IMG/VR virus record: IMGVR_UViG_3300032087_004535
Coordinates: 1 to 37,576 of that record
Length of the DNA: 37,576 bases
From: a virus
Strand: one strand, 5' to 3'
Part shown: positions 7,888 through 16,776 of the stretch, one piece after another
How the letters are laid out: every line of letters begins with the position of its first letter
Position numbering within the stretch: the stretch's first letter is position 1
Position numbers and translations under genes: made by a program
The notes under the pieces: generated by a model
What the model saw: the letters and a program-made list of their open reading frames with translations, nothing else
Told to the model about the DNA's origin: nothing
The model's database searches: none

Positions 7888-8480
7888 CAATCCTCCAAGA
7901 TTTCGTTTAACGCACGATTAATACGGTCAGCTTTTGTTAAGTTTGACTTAACTTGACTTTCAGCGACCAAATAAGCACCAGTTGTGCTCGGCTCGGACAC
8001 TAAATCAAAACAAAGAAGCTGGAAATCATCCTCAACCATAGTTGTTTTGCCTTGTTGCCGAGTAGATCCAAGCCCTCTAGAGGAAATTCCCAACTGGACG
8101 CCACCTTTTACAAGTTGTTTAGCGACTTTTCCTGCTGGTGTATCAAGAATCTTCAATTTGCCCATAACATCATCACCATTCCACCACACTTCGGTGACAA
8201 GATGACTAGCATTCTTCAATTCTACAACTGAACTGTCTGGGTGGTCGAGTTCTCCGATGGCTCGACCTTCACGAACAAGCTTTTCATAGTTTTTCATCTC
8301 TCGCTCAAGGATTGGTTTAGGATAAATTCTACCATTGCCGTTTTTCTTGCCTGCGGCTTGGATTTTACCTGCTAAAACCAGATGGATACCATTCCTGTTA
8401 CCCTCTCGCTCTTCTTCAGTCAACAATGAGTCGCTGTAATCCAAATTCATAAACTCTTGTAAGACATATTTCTTAGTCAT
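7887..8480 (-). CDS. Prohead core protease, gp21-like
   Basis: The 197-aa product has the hallmarks of T4 gp21-type serine proteases: NGNGRIYP (47-54), GELDHP with the probable catalytic His80, and GISSRGLGS with the probable nucleophilic Ser at 133/134. The family cleaves scaffold, capsid and internal proteins in the prohead and then itself. The position just before the small structural genes and scaffold is as expected. A TAAGGAG Shine-Dalgarno sequence precedes the ATG, and the leader contains a 7-bp hairpin (8496-8514). Confidence 0.9.
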   Translation of the reverse strand: MTKKYVLQEFMNLDYSDSLLTEEEREGNRNGIHLVLAGKIQAAGKKNGNGRIYPKPILEREMKNYEKLVREGRAIGELDHPDSSVVELKNASHLVTEVWWNGDDVMGKLKILDTPAGKVAKQLVKGGVQLGISSRGLGSTRQQGKTTMVEDDFQLLCFDLVSEPSTTGAYLVAESQVKSNLTKADRINRALNEILED

Positions 8481-8495
8481 TGTTTTCTCCTTAGA

Positions 8496-8514
8496 GTGCG
8501 GGCGCTACCCGCAC
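8496..8514 (-). other. Hairpin in leader of prohead protease gene
   Basis: GTGCGGG and CCCGCAC pair perfectly around a 5-nt loop in the 41-nt gap before the protease gene. No U-run follows on the minus strand, so it is not a standard terminator. It may protect mRNA or adjust translation; the Shine-Dalgarno sequence lies just outside it. Confidence 0.4.
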
Positions 8515-8521
8515 GATACTA

Positions 8522-8875
8522 CTACCCCTGCAACACCTGGCGACTGGTCTCAGTCTCCACTTCTGTGTCCACATCCCTCTTAGATCGACATTCATGTTGA
8601 AATCCTCCATCTGATATCAGCATACACAACGCATAAGATGTGCCAGACGACAACCAACCTAACAAGAGGGCGTTAACGACTGTTACATCAAATGTAAATA
8701 GTTCTGTAAATGGGTTTAGGAGCACAAGAAGTACACCAACCCAAAAGCCAACACACATTGGACAATGGAAAAAGTGATGTGAAGGACGATATGGCTCGAA
8801 TAGACTAGAAAAAACTAGTATTTGTGTTAAACCGTATGCACAAAGAATAAAAACCAGTACGCTTACTGCGGACAT
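8522..8875 (-). CDS. Small membrane protein, DUF1360-like
   Basis: This 117-aa protein has about three hydrophobic segments (residues 1-20, 42-60 and 70-90) and the motif FHCPMCVGFWVGVLL. The 'C..C.GFW.G' motif is typical of small DUF1360-type membrane proteins seen in phages and bacteria, whose role is unknown. It lies between a 188-aa unknown gene and the prohead protease. The soluble C-terminal tail is charged. Membrane location is well supported; function is not. Confidence 0.6.
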   Translation of the reverse strand: MSAVSVLVFILCAYGLTQILVFSSLFEPYRPSHHFFHCPMCVGFWVGVLLVLLNPFTELFTFDVTVVNALLLGWLSSGTSYALCMLISDGGFQHECRSKRDVDTEVETETSRQVLQG

Positions 8876-8887
8876 ATATCTCCTGTT

Positions 8888-9454
8888 CTAGAACATATAG
8901 CCGTAGCCGGCAAATGTGTAATAAGGTAAATCACTTTGCCCATGCTTACGTCTAGTTTGTTCTGGTTCAATCTCTCCATACTCAGTAGATTCGTCCGGCT
9001 CTGGGTTGACGAATCTATCCTCGATCTCAGTCTCATAATCTTTGCCAAACTGCTCTTCAATAGCGTACTGTTTCATAAACTTTTCGATCTCAAACAATGC
9101 TACTTGCAGTGGACTAATTTCTTCGTCTAGCGCCTGTGTTAGTGTGCCTTCCAAGACCCCTCTTAGGATACCCCCTTGGATGCTATTAAGACCGAGCACA
9201 CCTGTTCTAGCTAGCGAGTCCAAAAGAAACTTCTGGTAGTAGTAAACTTCGTCACCTAATCCAAATTTAGGCATCGTCATAATTTTACTCTCTGCTGGGA
9301 TCACAACGATGTCCATCATATCGTGATCTTTAATAAGGATGTTACCATCTAAAGTTTTGTGAGCTTTAAGGCGAACAGTAGCCTGTACCTCTTCGACTTC
9401 CTCAACATCAGCACCACCAGCAGCGGCTTTGTTTATCGTAATTTTAATCGCCAT
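8888..9454 (-). CDS. Unknown head-region protein
   Basis: Translation from the ATG at 9454 gives 188 aa (MAIKITINKAAAGG...). An in-frame TTG 21 bases earlier lacks a ribosome-binding site. The protein has a beta-rich N-terminal half (IKDHDMMDIVVIP, PKFGLGDEVYYY), a helical middle and an acidic C-terminal tail ending in aromatic residues. It overlaps the previous gene by 11 nt, between portal and protease. I do not recognise the family; a structural or assembly role is only suggested by location. Confidence 0.6.
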   Translation of the reverse strand: MAIKITINKAAAGGADVEEVEEVQATVRLKAHKTLDGNILIKDHDMMDIVVIPAESKIMTMPKFGLGDEVYYYQKFLLDSLARTGVLGLNSIQGGILRGVLEGTLTQALDEEISPLQVALFEIEKFMKQYAIEEQFGKDYETEIEDRFVNPEPDESTEYGEIEPEQTRRKHGQSDLPYYTFAGYGYMF

Positions 9455-10274
9455 CTTTCTTATACTCGTTAGCAAGTTTTTGTATTTTTAAAACCGTCTT
9501 CAAATCGTCTTGAGAAAACTCCGACATGCTAAAGTTTTCAATAATTCTTAGTACGCTCTTTGTATTCTTAACCATCTGTTCATCGGTCTTCACATCCTCC
9601 ATCACCAAGGAGTTCTTTACTTCACCGTGTAGACGGGTAAGTTCAGAGTTTAGGTAAACTCTAAAGTCAGCACCCCCATCTCTAATCGACAAAATATGAC
9701 GGTTCAACAGTCCCTTTTGTTCAGGTAGTAGGTCTGAGTACTGAGCATTGTATTTTTTGGTAAAGCTTTTAATAACGAGATCATCAATTGGTTTGAGTTC
9801 TGCTTCCGTTTTTTCTTCACTATTTTGGGTTAAGTTTTCTAACACCGTTCTTTCCATTAGCACTTTCTTTTTTACTGGCGTCTGATCACTAAAAATTTGT
9901 GAGATTGTAGCAAGCGCCCTGTAGTTTGGAACAAATGCAGAGAACACATCATTACCAATTTCTTTATTGATGCGTCTAATCATCGCACTTTGCTCTTTAA
10001 ACAGTTGCTTTTGGTTAATGCTTCCATGTTCTACTTTGGTATGATGAACTAACTTTTCAGCGGTATATCCATCAAGATTGTCACTTTCACACAAAGCCTT
10101 ATAACAATCAAGCTCTTTTCTTAGGGCTTTGTTCTTGGCAAACGATTCTTTTAGGATCGATCTAATAGACGAGGCTCTTTTAAAATTCTTTGCTAGCACG
10201 GATTTAGTTAGCTCACGAACGAGAGCTTCAAAAATAAAACCAGTGTTTCTTTTCTTATTGTGCTTGGTCTTCAT
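9444..10274 (-). CDS. Unknown helical protein next to portal
   Basis: The 276-aa product is largely alpha-helical and charged, opening with a basic KHNKKRNTGFIFEALVREL segment. Similar openings occur in uncharacterised proteins beside portal genes of marine T4-like phages, from memory. It overlaps the end of the portal gene by 20 nt. No catalytic motif, signal peptide or membrane segment is visible. A role in prohead core or portal assembly is possible given the location. Confidence 0.6.
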   Translation of the reverse strand: MKTKHNKKRNTGFIFEALVRELTKSVLAKNFKRASSIRSILKESFAKNKALRKELDCYKALCESDNLDGYTAEKLVHHTKVEHGSINQKQLFKEQSAMIRRINKEIGNDVFSAFVPNYRALATISQIFSDQTPVKKKVLMERTVLENLTQNSEEKTEAELKPIDDLVIKSFTKKYNAQYSDLLPEQKGLLNRHILSIRDGGADFRVYLNSELTRLHGEVKNSLVMEDVKTDEQMVKNTKSVLRIIENFSMSEFSQDDLKTVLKIQKLANEYKKDGD

Positions 10275-12180
10275 TTTTAGCCTCCAACTGACTGATCAAA
10301 TTCTTAATCTGATTCTTGGTCTCGAATAAAAGAGTTTCGTCCTTTTCGTACATCTCAGATACCCCAACCGCTAGCCTGTTTATATCTTGTGCCCCTTTAA
10401 ATAGGTTCCTAGTTGCGCTTGAGGCAGTTTGTTGTCCAGCTTGTGCAGCATAACTTCTGCGCCTTGGACCCATTCCCTTCCTGCTGTCCATTGTTTCGGG
10501 GGTATAGAACTTTCCTTTAGCCCCTGGCGTAAGGTAGCCCTCGTCTCTCATACCGGGGGCTGCTAGTAGCGGACTCTCTTCTCCTGCTGGTTCTTCGGCA
10601 GCGGCTTCCTCACCGCCGGCTTCTTCTCCACCTAGCCCCAGGTCTTCGCCACCCATATCTTCTCCACCAGCTTCCTCACCACCAGCGGGAGCAGCAGCAG
10701 CGGCGGCGGTCGCTGCCTCACCTGCTGCTGTAGCGGCAGACTCAATCACAGCGTCAAGTTTAGAGTCGTGATATCTTTCTTCAATAATTCTATCAATCTC
10801 TTGCTCATCAAGCTTGAAGATGTTTTTGTATACCCATCGCTTCGAGAAGAATCCTTCGGTTGCAGCGCCTGCGATATCAAATCTAGTTCTCATGTGTTCT
10901 AGTTCTTGAAGCTCAGCGATCTTAGATGGGTTATTAAGTGATAGCTTGAAAGATAAAAGATCATCACCTCTGTAACCTAGTGTGTAAAGGTGAACAACTG
11001 CCATCTTATGAAGTTCTGCGATAATAACTCTCTGAAGTCTTTGGATAGTTCTAGCAAATCGAATATCTTTTTGTGCCAAAGTGGCTTTGTCTTCCATACT
11101 GTCAGACTGTGCCAGATAAGCCTTTGGAATCTTGAGTGCTGAAAACAACTTATCTCTAAGATACTGCACGTCTTCAATTGCACTGGTGAACTGCCCACCA
11201 GCCAAAGTCTCGACCCTTGATGAGTTGCCGGCTCTAACAGGAATATAATAATCCTCATCAATGCTCATCGCATTGTAACGAAGATCCACCCTGCCAGTGT
11301 CAGCGTCAACAATTTGGTTACGCTTCATTTGAGTTCGTACTTGCTCGATGTACTGCTCAACTTCTTGCGGTGGAATGTTGCCCACGTCAATATAAAAAAC
11401 ACGACGCTCTGGGGAGCGAACCACTCGGTAAGCCATCATGGCATCTTCAATTAGAGTAAGTTGTCTCCAGATCCTTCTTGCTGGCTCCAGCACCGACGTT
11501 CCATACGGGGTATACATTTCATTCCCCAGGACTCTAAAGTGTGCAATCTGCCAGTTCTCGAAGGTAACCCCTGAAGGTGAGTTTTGTCCCCCACTCCAAA
11601 AGTACTGGATGTAATTAGGGTTGGTCGGGTCTGTGCCCTCGACTCTTTCACACTCTCTTAGTGGCAGCGGGACCACATTTGTAATACCAAGTTCCTCATC
11701 GATGTCAAGGTATAAAAAATAATCTCCATACTTACAAGTTGACCGAGCCCAGCCAAATAAGTTAAAATCAATATTCAACACACTATACAACAAAACGTTT
11801 ATGATATGCTTGATCTCTTGGTTTTGACAGTCAACCCTGACGATTGGAGAAATCTCTGAAGAGGTTGTGATCTCATCAGCGTACACATCTAGTGACGAGG
11901 CAATCTCTGGCATGTATTCCATTTGGTCAAAATCGGCATATCGGTATTCCCGATTCTGTTCGGAAAGTTGCTTGCTTTGAAGTGGTTCAAAGATATTATA
12001 GTATTCTTTTTTCTTGAACTCTTTACCTGTACTAGTAGTAAAAGTATAGTTCTTAATACTGGTTGATTTTAGACGCTTAACTTGTTGTTTATTATAATTA
12101 ACAATGGGACCACTGAATAGTCTCGTCAATCTCTTAAACAGGGTAGCTTGTTTATTTCTTGGGTTGCTGTTATCTGCCAT
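10255..12180 (-). CDS. Portal protein, gp20-like
   Basis: This 641-aa protein matches the T4 gp20 pattern: YADFDQMEYMPEIASSLDVYADEIT, then WARSTCKYGDYFLYLDI, LEPARRIWRQLTLIEDAMMAYRVVRSPERRVFYIDVGN, and KIPKAYLAQ with MEDKATLAQKDIRFARTIQRLQ, all in pieces. Portal dodecamers form the channel through which the terminase threads DNA. The C-terminal 150 residues carry a Glu/Gly/Ala-rich low-complexity stretch (about 490-545) not typical of T4 gp20. It directly follows the large terminase (3-nt gap), as is usual. Confidence 0.92.
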   Translation of the reverse strand: MADNSNPRNKQATLFKRLTRLFSGPIVNYNKQQVKRLKSTSIKNYTFTTSTGKEFKKKEYYNIFEPLQSKQLSEQNREYRYADFDQMEYMPEIASSLDVYADEITTSSEISPIVRVDCQNQEIKHIINVLLYSVLNIDFNLFGWARSTCKYGDYFLYLDIDEELGITNVVPLPLRECERVEGTDPTNPNYIQYFWSGGQNSPSGVTFENWQIAHFRVLGNEMYTPYGTSVLEPARRIWRQLTLIEDAMMAYRVVRSPERRVFYIDVGNIPPQEVEQYIEQVRTQMKRNQIVDADTGRVDLRYNAMSIDEDYYIPVRAGNSSRVETLAGGQFTSAIEDVQYLRDKLFSALKIPKAYLAQSDSMEDKATLAQKDIRFARTIQRLQRVIIAELHKMAVVHLYTLGYRGDDLLSFKLSLNNPSKIAELQELEHMRTRFDIAGAATEGFFSKRWVYKNIFKLDEQEIDRIIEERYHDSKLDAVIESAATAAGEAATAAAAAAPAGGEEAGGEDMGGEDLGLGGEEAGGEEAAAEEPAGEESPLLAAPGMRDEGYLTPGAKGKFYTPETMDSRKGMGPRRRSYAAQAGQQTASSATRNLFKGAQDINRLAVGVSEMYEKDETLLFETKNQIKNLISQLEAKNEDQAQ

Positions 12181-12183
12181 TTC

Positions 12184-13743
12184 TTATCCCTTGTAAATCC
12201 AAGGCAAGTAATTGCCTCTGGGGCTTGGCTGTTTTCTCTTATCCGAATACCCTGCCATACCCTTAATTCTAGTATCTAGTTTGCTACTGTCAGATCTCCA
12301 CGCTGTAAACATGGCTTTTCTCTGCTCTACATCTCTTTGATTAACTGTCAACGCCGTGTCCCTAATCCAACAAGCTATCGCCAAGGCAATAACCAAATCA
12401 TCATTATAACCTCTCATCCCCTGCGGGCGACCATTGTGCCAAATGAAAGTTTTAATTTCATTGACCGTCCGCAGAGAGTTCAATGTAAGTAGTTTATTTC
12501 TGACGAACTCTTCAAGTTTTGATATGACAAGAGGTCGAGTTTTCATAGACATCGTAAAACCTGCTACCCCACCTCTTGCTTCAGCCGTAGATCGATCAAC
12601 AAATTCATGTGTTGCTTTAAGGCTGTAGTAGATGTTATCATATCCCATTTCTTCTATTTTGTTTAACACTCCATAGTCGTGATTATTTTCGATAACCAAC
12701 AGTGCGTTATTATATTCACTAGCCATACTAACCAAAAGAGGGGCAAACATATCAGAGGTTACCTTCCCCTGATATTCTGCAACTTGTTCTAGAGTGTCTA
12801 GTCTAATAACCTGTGCAACACTAAAGTCACTACCATCGCCTCGTGCAACATCAGCGCACAAAAGATATTCCGCCCCCTCTTCTACTGGTTTCCAGATCCA
12901 ATAGTTTCTATCAAAGCCAGTCCTGTGTTGTGGCTCGGAGCAGTTCTCTAACAATCTTTTTATATCATCGCCCGACACAACTGTATCACCGGATGCGTTA
13001 AAGTTGCATTCTAACTCTTGAGCTATTTCTCTTGCGGACATGTTTCTTGTTTCTTTTTCAAACCATTTTTCGTCTCTATCTGGGTGAACGGACCAGGGTA
13101 GCTTAATAGTAAAGAAATCGTTTTTATCTTCAATAGCCTCGCTGTAAGTTTTGTGAAACCAGTTACCAACACCATTAGGGGTTGATAGTGCAATACAGCG
13201 ACCACCTGTTGATAGAGTAGGGTACAGACCTGCCCATAATTCATCCATACCCTCAACAAAGGCTGCCTCATCAACGACTAAAAGAGACAGGGCTTCTGAA
13301 CGACCAGCGTCGCCAGAAGTTGATGACGCCTTTACTTGGGAGCCATTGCTCAACTCAAATGATGTTCTGTTGTTGATGCTGATGTCTGCAATCTTCAACC
13401 AGGGCGGCAAATGTTTGTGAATAGATTTAATCTTCTTGACTAAGTTCGTGGCTGTGCTTAGTTTTGTTGCAACAACTAAAACATTCTTTTCACGCTGAAA
13501 CAACATCAACCAACAAACATAAGCTGCGACTGTAGTCGAAATGCCTAACTGCCTAGCTTTCAAGATGACGCTAAACCTGTGCTGTGTAAAATCTTTTAGT
13601 GCCTGTTTTTGAAAGTCATATAAATCAAAAGGGATCAAGCCCCTCATGGGCTCCGAGATTCTTGCGTAGGTATTAGTAAAGTAAACAGGGTCTCGTCCGC
13701 AACGAACAATCTCCTGCATTATCTCCTTTTTTGTGAGAGACAT
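12184..13743 (-). CDS. terL: Terminase large subunit (ATPase and nuclease)
   Basis: The 519-aa product has a Walker A-like ARQLGISTT (63-71), Walker B LLVVDE (154-159), a coupling motif ALSTPNG (185-191) and a nuclease domain starting with LLCADVARGDGSDF, where Asp298 is the likely first metal ligand. Near the C-terminus, GYNDDLVIALAIACW supplies another acidic cluster. This is the T4 gp17 layout: an ATPase motor that packages DNA plus a headful-cutting nuclease. Length is slightly below T4 gp17 (610 aa). It abuts the upstream 184-aa gene. Confidence 0.95.
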   Translation of the reverse strand: MSLTKKEIMQEIVRCGRDPVYFTNTYARISEPMRGLIPFDLYDFQKQALKDFTQHRFSVILKARQLGISTTVAAYVCWLMLFQREKNVLVVATKLSTATNLVKKIKSIHKHLPPWLKIADISINNRTSFELSNGSQVKASSTSGDAGRSEALSLLVVDEAAFVEGMDELWAGLYPTLSTGGRCIALSTPNGVGNWFHKTYSEAIEDKNDFFTIKLPWSVHPDRDEKWFEKETRNMSAREIAQELECNFNASGDTVVSGDDIKRLLENCSEPQHRTGFDRNYWIWKPVEEGAEYLLCADVARGDGSDFSVAQVIRLDTLEQVAEYQGKVTSDMFAPLLVSMASEYNNALLVIENNHDYGVLNKIEEMGYDNIYYSLKATHEFVDRSTAEARGGVAGFTMSMKTRPLVISKLEEFVRNKLLTLNSLRTVNEIKTFIWHNGRPQGMRGYNDDLVIALAIACWIRDTALTVNQRDVEQRKAMFTAWRSDSSKLDTRIKGMAGYSDKRKQPSPRGNYLPWIYKG

Positions 13744-14298
13744 TTACGCTTCTGGCGTATCAGGATTCTTCTTCGATTTGTCGTTTGGTGGTCTTTTGTC
13801 AGACGAAAGCTCTAAGAACTTCTTGAAATTATCGTCAAGCCTGTCTTTATCTGATTTTTGACCGATAGGATCGACTCCCTCTACGCCTCCAATCTTGTAT
13901 GCTTTCTGCGCCTGAATCCAAGTTCTGACACGAGAAATACTTTGTGCATCAACTTTAGCTTCATCGATAGGAGATAAAGATACAGACCCGTTTCCAAGTC
14001 GTCTATACTCTTTTTTAAGATACTTTAAAATATCTGCGAAGCGTGCCTCAACCTCATTAACAAGCTTGTTGGGTGGGTGCATATCTTTCATACTCATCTC
14101 TGAGTGATAAGAAACAATCATTTGGTCTGCGGCGAATCTAATCTTAAATCCATCAAGGGACGCTTTGTCGTAGACACCTCTGCCACTTTCCCGCTTTAGA
14201 CCTAGTTCCAACGGATCACCGTTCTCATCTAGAGCACCATCATATGCGTTTGCCGCTGCTTGAGCCAGACCTTTTACAACATCATTAATATTTGCCAT
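13744..14298 (-). CDS. Unknown protein directly upstream of terminase (possible small-terminase position)
   Basis: This 184-aa protein opens with NDVVKGLAQAAANAYDGALDENGDPLELGLKRE (in pieces), has RFADILKYLKKEYRRLG in the middle, a conserved-looking SRVRTWIQAQKAYKIGG, and a Lys/Pro/Asp-rich tail. It sits exactly where T4 gp16, the small terminase, would be and abuts terL. I see no clear DNA-binding helix-turn-helix or coiled-coil oligomerisation motif, so small terminase is only a positional guess. It overlaps the upstream zinc protein by 14 nt. Confidence 0.6.
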   Translation of the reverse strand: MANINDVVKGLAQAAANAYDGALDENGDPLELGLKRESGRGVYDKASLDGFKIRFAADQMIVSYHSEMSMKDMHPPNKLVNEVEARFADILKYLKKEYRRLGNGSVSLSPIDEAKVDAQSISRVRTWIQAQKAYKIGGVEGVDPIGQKSDKDRLDDNFKKFLELSSDKRPPNDKSKKNPDTPEA

Positions 14299-14713
14299 GC
14301 TGTTTCTTTCTCCTCTTTAATGCGATTTCTACTCGCTCTTCATCAGGTCGCCATCCGTCTTGCCATCTTTCCTCACGGTCGTGAACAAATTCGTAATAGC
14401 ATTCTTGACAACATTTAAACCTATTCATATATAGGTCGTCTTTCATAGAAAATGAATATGTTTTACATACGGGACAAGTCCTATCATATTTTCTTTTGCT
14501 AGCTTTTTTTGAAATGAGAATCCCATCAACATCTACTTTGTCCTGATCGGACTCTCCTTTGGTAAGGGTGGCGTTTTTAAGTTGTGCTAAGTATTCTTTT
14601 TCTTTTTGCTCATCCCATTCAGATCTAAAGTCTTGCACTGTCTGTTTGCCATACTTTTCAGCAATAGCCTTTTCTACTGATGCGACATATTCCCAATCAA
14701 GTTTCTTGTTCAC
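14285..14713 (-). CDS. Zinc-ribbon protein of unknown function
   Basis: The product is 142 aa. An N-terminal helical part (DWEYVASVEKAIAEKYG) is followed by CPVC and, about 25 residues later, CCQEC, which makes a probable four-cysteine zinc knuckle around residues 80-110. The C-terminal part is basic. Such proteins occur near terminase genes of T4-like marine phages, but I know of no function. It overlaps both neighbours by a few bases, so it belongs to the packaging operon. Confidence 0.65.
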   Translation of the reverse strand: MNKKLDWEYVASVEKAIAEKYGKQTVQDFRSEWDEQKEKEYLAQLKNATLTKGESDQDKVDVDGILISKKASKRKYDRTCPVCKTYSFSMKDDLYMNRFKCCQECYYEFVHDREERWQDGWRPDEERVEIALKRRKKQHGKY

Positions 14714-15090
14714 TGTGGATACACCGCATGTACAATACCAATAGAAACACCAACTCCCACTGCTAGCCCAGTAAACAAGCCAACTACACCCCTGTTCCTG
14801 TCAAACCAAGAGTTATTTTTTCTAAGTTGTTGTTCCAGTTTAGATATGGATAATTTGTATGTCTCTTGCATCTGGGTGCAAACCTTTTTATCCACTTGAC
14901 ACTCAGCCATCTGAGCGTTATTATCAATTTTTTTCTGGAGCATATTACGAAAGTCTTCTTCGCTCATCAGTATGCCAACATAGCTACTACCATCCTGCTC
15001 AACAACCGCTGGGCGAGGCTTGAATTTTACAACCTCTGCCGCAGCGGCGTTGAACGAAAATAGTAGTGCAAGTACAACCGTTGTTTTCAT
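14710..15090 (-). CDS. Exported protein with signal peptide and C-terminal membrane anchor
   Basis: This 126-aa protein begins with a signal peptide (MKTTVVLALLFSFNAAAA, cleavage near residue 18). A periplasmic stretch with two Cys follows, including a coiled-coil-like TYKLSISKLEQQLRKNN, and a hydrophobic segment GVVGLFTGLAVGVGVSIGIVHAV ends it. That topology would leave the body in the periplasm. It could belong to the lysis or spanin class, but there is no lipobox and no partner is clear. It overlaps the zinc-ribbon gene by 4 nt and lies directly after the tubulin-like gene. Confidence 0.6.
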   Translation of the reverse strand: MKTTVVLALLFSFNAAAAEVVKFKPRPAVVEQDGSSYVGILMSEEDFRNMLQKKIDNNAQMAECQVDKKVCTQMQETYKLSISKLEQQLRKNNSWFDRNRGVVGLFTGLAVGVGVSIGIVHAVYPQ

Positions 15091-15091
15091 T

Positions 15092-16234
15092 TTACTTTAG
15101 GAACTTTTTCAAACCCTCAATACGTTTGCCAGGTCTCTTAAGTCCACTTACCAAAGTGTAGGTGACGAGCTTGTCTCTCTTGGCGTCTTCATAAATACCA
15201 CGATGAACAATCGCACCACCAGTCAAAGCTGCCAAGGTATCAAAGCCAAACTCGATGTTGTCCATTAGACCTACTGTTTCTTCAAAGATCACTTCCCCGC
15301 CCACAACAATACAGGCAGCACCTGAAGCGGTGGTTAGGTCAAACCCCTCGGCAAGAAGAGTTTTCTCTAGATTCTTCTTAAGGGCGGTCGATACAGCAGT
15401 TTCATTCTCCGGCTCTTTGACTGTGGTTACACCCATAATCATACAACCTGGCTGCTTCATAATACTGTCGTAGTCTGTGGCATCAAAGGTTGTGTACTCA
15501 GAGTCCTTGTTTGCCAATACGTTGAACACATGAAACAAACCAGCGACCGTGTTATTAATGGTCCTCCAGAACTTTTTAACTGTGAGCTTAGGATAAAGCT
15601 TTTTAATCTTTTCGTTGTCCACCATAATAAGTGGAGCGATCTTTCCTTCCTCTGCGAGCCCGCAAAGTTGAGTGATGCGATTGTGAGCATTCTCTGCAAC
15701 CGTTGGTGATGCGGATTCTCCAGCCGTTGGGAGTGAGGCAACCACACCAACACGCTCATCAACGTTCTCAACGCCGATGTAGGTGAAGTACTTCTTGGCT
15801 ACTTTGATAAGGGTGTTAACTGTGCCGCCACCTGAGCCGCCAGAAACACCTAGGCAAATCAAGATGCGATCAACATTGTTCCCAAAGATCTCACGGAACT
15901 TATTAAATACCTCTTGCTCCTTGCGCTCAATAGCCGCCTCAGCTTTGGCTTGGTCTTTACCTGCACCTTGCTCGCCATGCTCATCGACTAAGAACTTTTG
16001 GTTCTCTGGTAAATCAAGTCCGTTTAGATCTGACTTTGCCGTGTTTACCGCAACAGTCTTTGTGTAGCCCATATCATAAAAGGCTTTAGCCATACGACCA
16101 CCGCCTTGACCTGCGCCAACAATTGCATACACTAAAGCACCACCTGATTTATCCTCAACAGACTCTTCCTCTTCGTTTAGTTCAGGATCATAGTCCTCGA
16201 TATCTAACTCAGGAATATCTAAATCAATAGTCAT
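15092..16234 (-). CDS. FtsZ/tubulin-superfamily GTPase
   Basis: The 380-aa product has an acidic 30-residue leader and then a recognisable FtsZ/tubulin fold. IVGAGQGGGRMA (38-49) is the first nucleotide loop; VNTAKSDL stands in the T3 region; LICLGVSGGSGGGT (125-138) is the tubulin signature loop (family form [SAG]GGTG[ST]G). PLIMVDNEKI and FWRTINNTVAGL correspond to the regions contacting the base and activating hydrolysis. Such proteins polymerise with GTP; phage relatives (PhuZ, TubZ) position DNA or heads. The gene overlaps a basic protein gene (ATGA) and lies between packaging genes and a ParB-like gene. The superfamily is clear; the subfamily is not one I recognise. Confidence 0.85.
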   Translation of the reverse strand: MTIDLDIPELDIEDYDPELNEEEESVEDKSGGALVYAIVGAGQGGGRMAKAFYDMGYTKTVAVNTAKSDLNGLDLPENQKFLVDEHGEQGAGKDQAKAEAAIERKEQEVFNKFREIFGNNVDRILICLGVSGGSGGGTVNTLIKVAKKYFTYIGVENVDERVGVVASLPTAGESASPTVAENAHNRITQLCGLAEEGKIAPLIMVDNEKIKKLYPKLTVKKFWRTINNTVAGLFHVFNVLANKDSEYTTFDATDYDSIMKQPGCMIMGVTTVKEPENETAVSTALKKNLEKTLLAEGFDLTTASGAACIVVGGEVIFEETVGLMDNIEFGFDTLAALTGGAIVHRGIYEDAKRDKLVTYTLVSGLKRPGKRIEGLKKFLK

Positions 16235-16449
16235 TTGGTTCTCCTCTTTTTTGGGGCTGCTTTCGCCCTCTTTGTTTTTGTTTTTTTTTGCACAGGCTCA
16301 GTCTCTTTAATCACCTGTGTTCTTTTCTGAGATTGTTTAAGTGCCCTGATAGCATCAGCCTTTTTAGCTTCTTCAGCCTCAAGGCTTTGTTGTTTTTGTT
16401 GCTCCAGTGCAATCGCAACTCTTTGCTTTCTTCTTTTCGGTGCTGGCAT
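16231..16449 (-). CDS. Small, very basic Lys/Arg/Ala-rich protein
   Basis: The 72-aa product is about one-third Lys and Arg, with an amphipathic Gln/Glu/Ala helix (EQQKQQSLEAEEAKKADAIR, in pieces) and a KTKTKRAKAAPKKRRTK tail resembling histone tails. It is probably a nucleic-acid-binding or condensing protein. Its stop overlaps the start of the tubulin-like gene (ATGA), so the two are coupled; it could be the DNA adaptor for that filament, as TubR is for TubZ, although it has no TubR-like fold. That link is inference. Confidence 0.6.
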   Translation of the reverse strand: MPAPKRRKQRVAIALEQQKQQSLEAEEAKKADAIRALKQSQKRTQVIKETEPVQKKTKTKRAKAAPKKRRTK

Positions 16450-16461
16450 AATCTATCTCCA

Positions 16462-16776
16462 TCAAATGTCTAACTCTTCGTGAAGTCTAATAAGTGCGTT
16501 TAGTCTGTCTTCTCGGTTGTCTATTTTCTTTGTATCTTCTAGACGACTCTCGAATACCTTCTTAACAGCCCCTATCTTATCCTTCTCTAAGTCAGCCCTT
16601 AACTTACTTTCTTTAGCATGGATCTTTACTTGTGTTAAGACATCATCAACAACAGGTTGGTTTTTTTCCGCCGGCTTAACCAAGCGATACACATAATAGA
16701 CAATCGCAACGATCAGCAAAGCTGCCGCTACAGTTGACCAAAAGTATTGTTTTACTTTAAGCTTTAACCAATTCAT
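16462..16776 (-). CDS. Single-pass membrane protein with coiled-coil ectodomain
   Basis: This 104-aa protein has a short basic N-terminus, one transmembrane segment (FWSTVAAALLIVAIVYYVYRLV, about 12-33) and a long charged helix ending in RLNALIRLHEELDI. N-in topology with a periplasmic coiled coil is the layout of an inner-membrane spanin, but no outer-membrane partner gene is obvious. It overlaps the holin-like gene by 4 nt. A lysis role is plausible, not shown. Confidence 0.6.
   Translation of the reverse strand: MNWLKLKVKQYFWSTVAAALLIVAIVYYVYRLVKPAEKNQPVVDDVLTQVKIHAKESKLRADLEKDKIGAVKKVFESRLEDTKKIDNREDRLNALIRLHEELDI

Noticed and set aside
13744-14298. Firm annotation as small terminase
   Set aside because: Position fits, but no recognisable DNA-binding or coiled-coil feature of gp16-type proteins is seen.
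15092-16234. Taking the tubulin-like gene as proof of a PhuZ/nucleus-forming jumbo phage
   Set aside because: The head genes are T4-type, no phage-nucleus shell protein was recognised, and the signature loop is unlike PhuZ as I know it.
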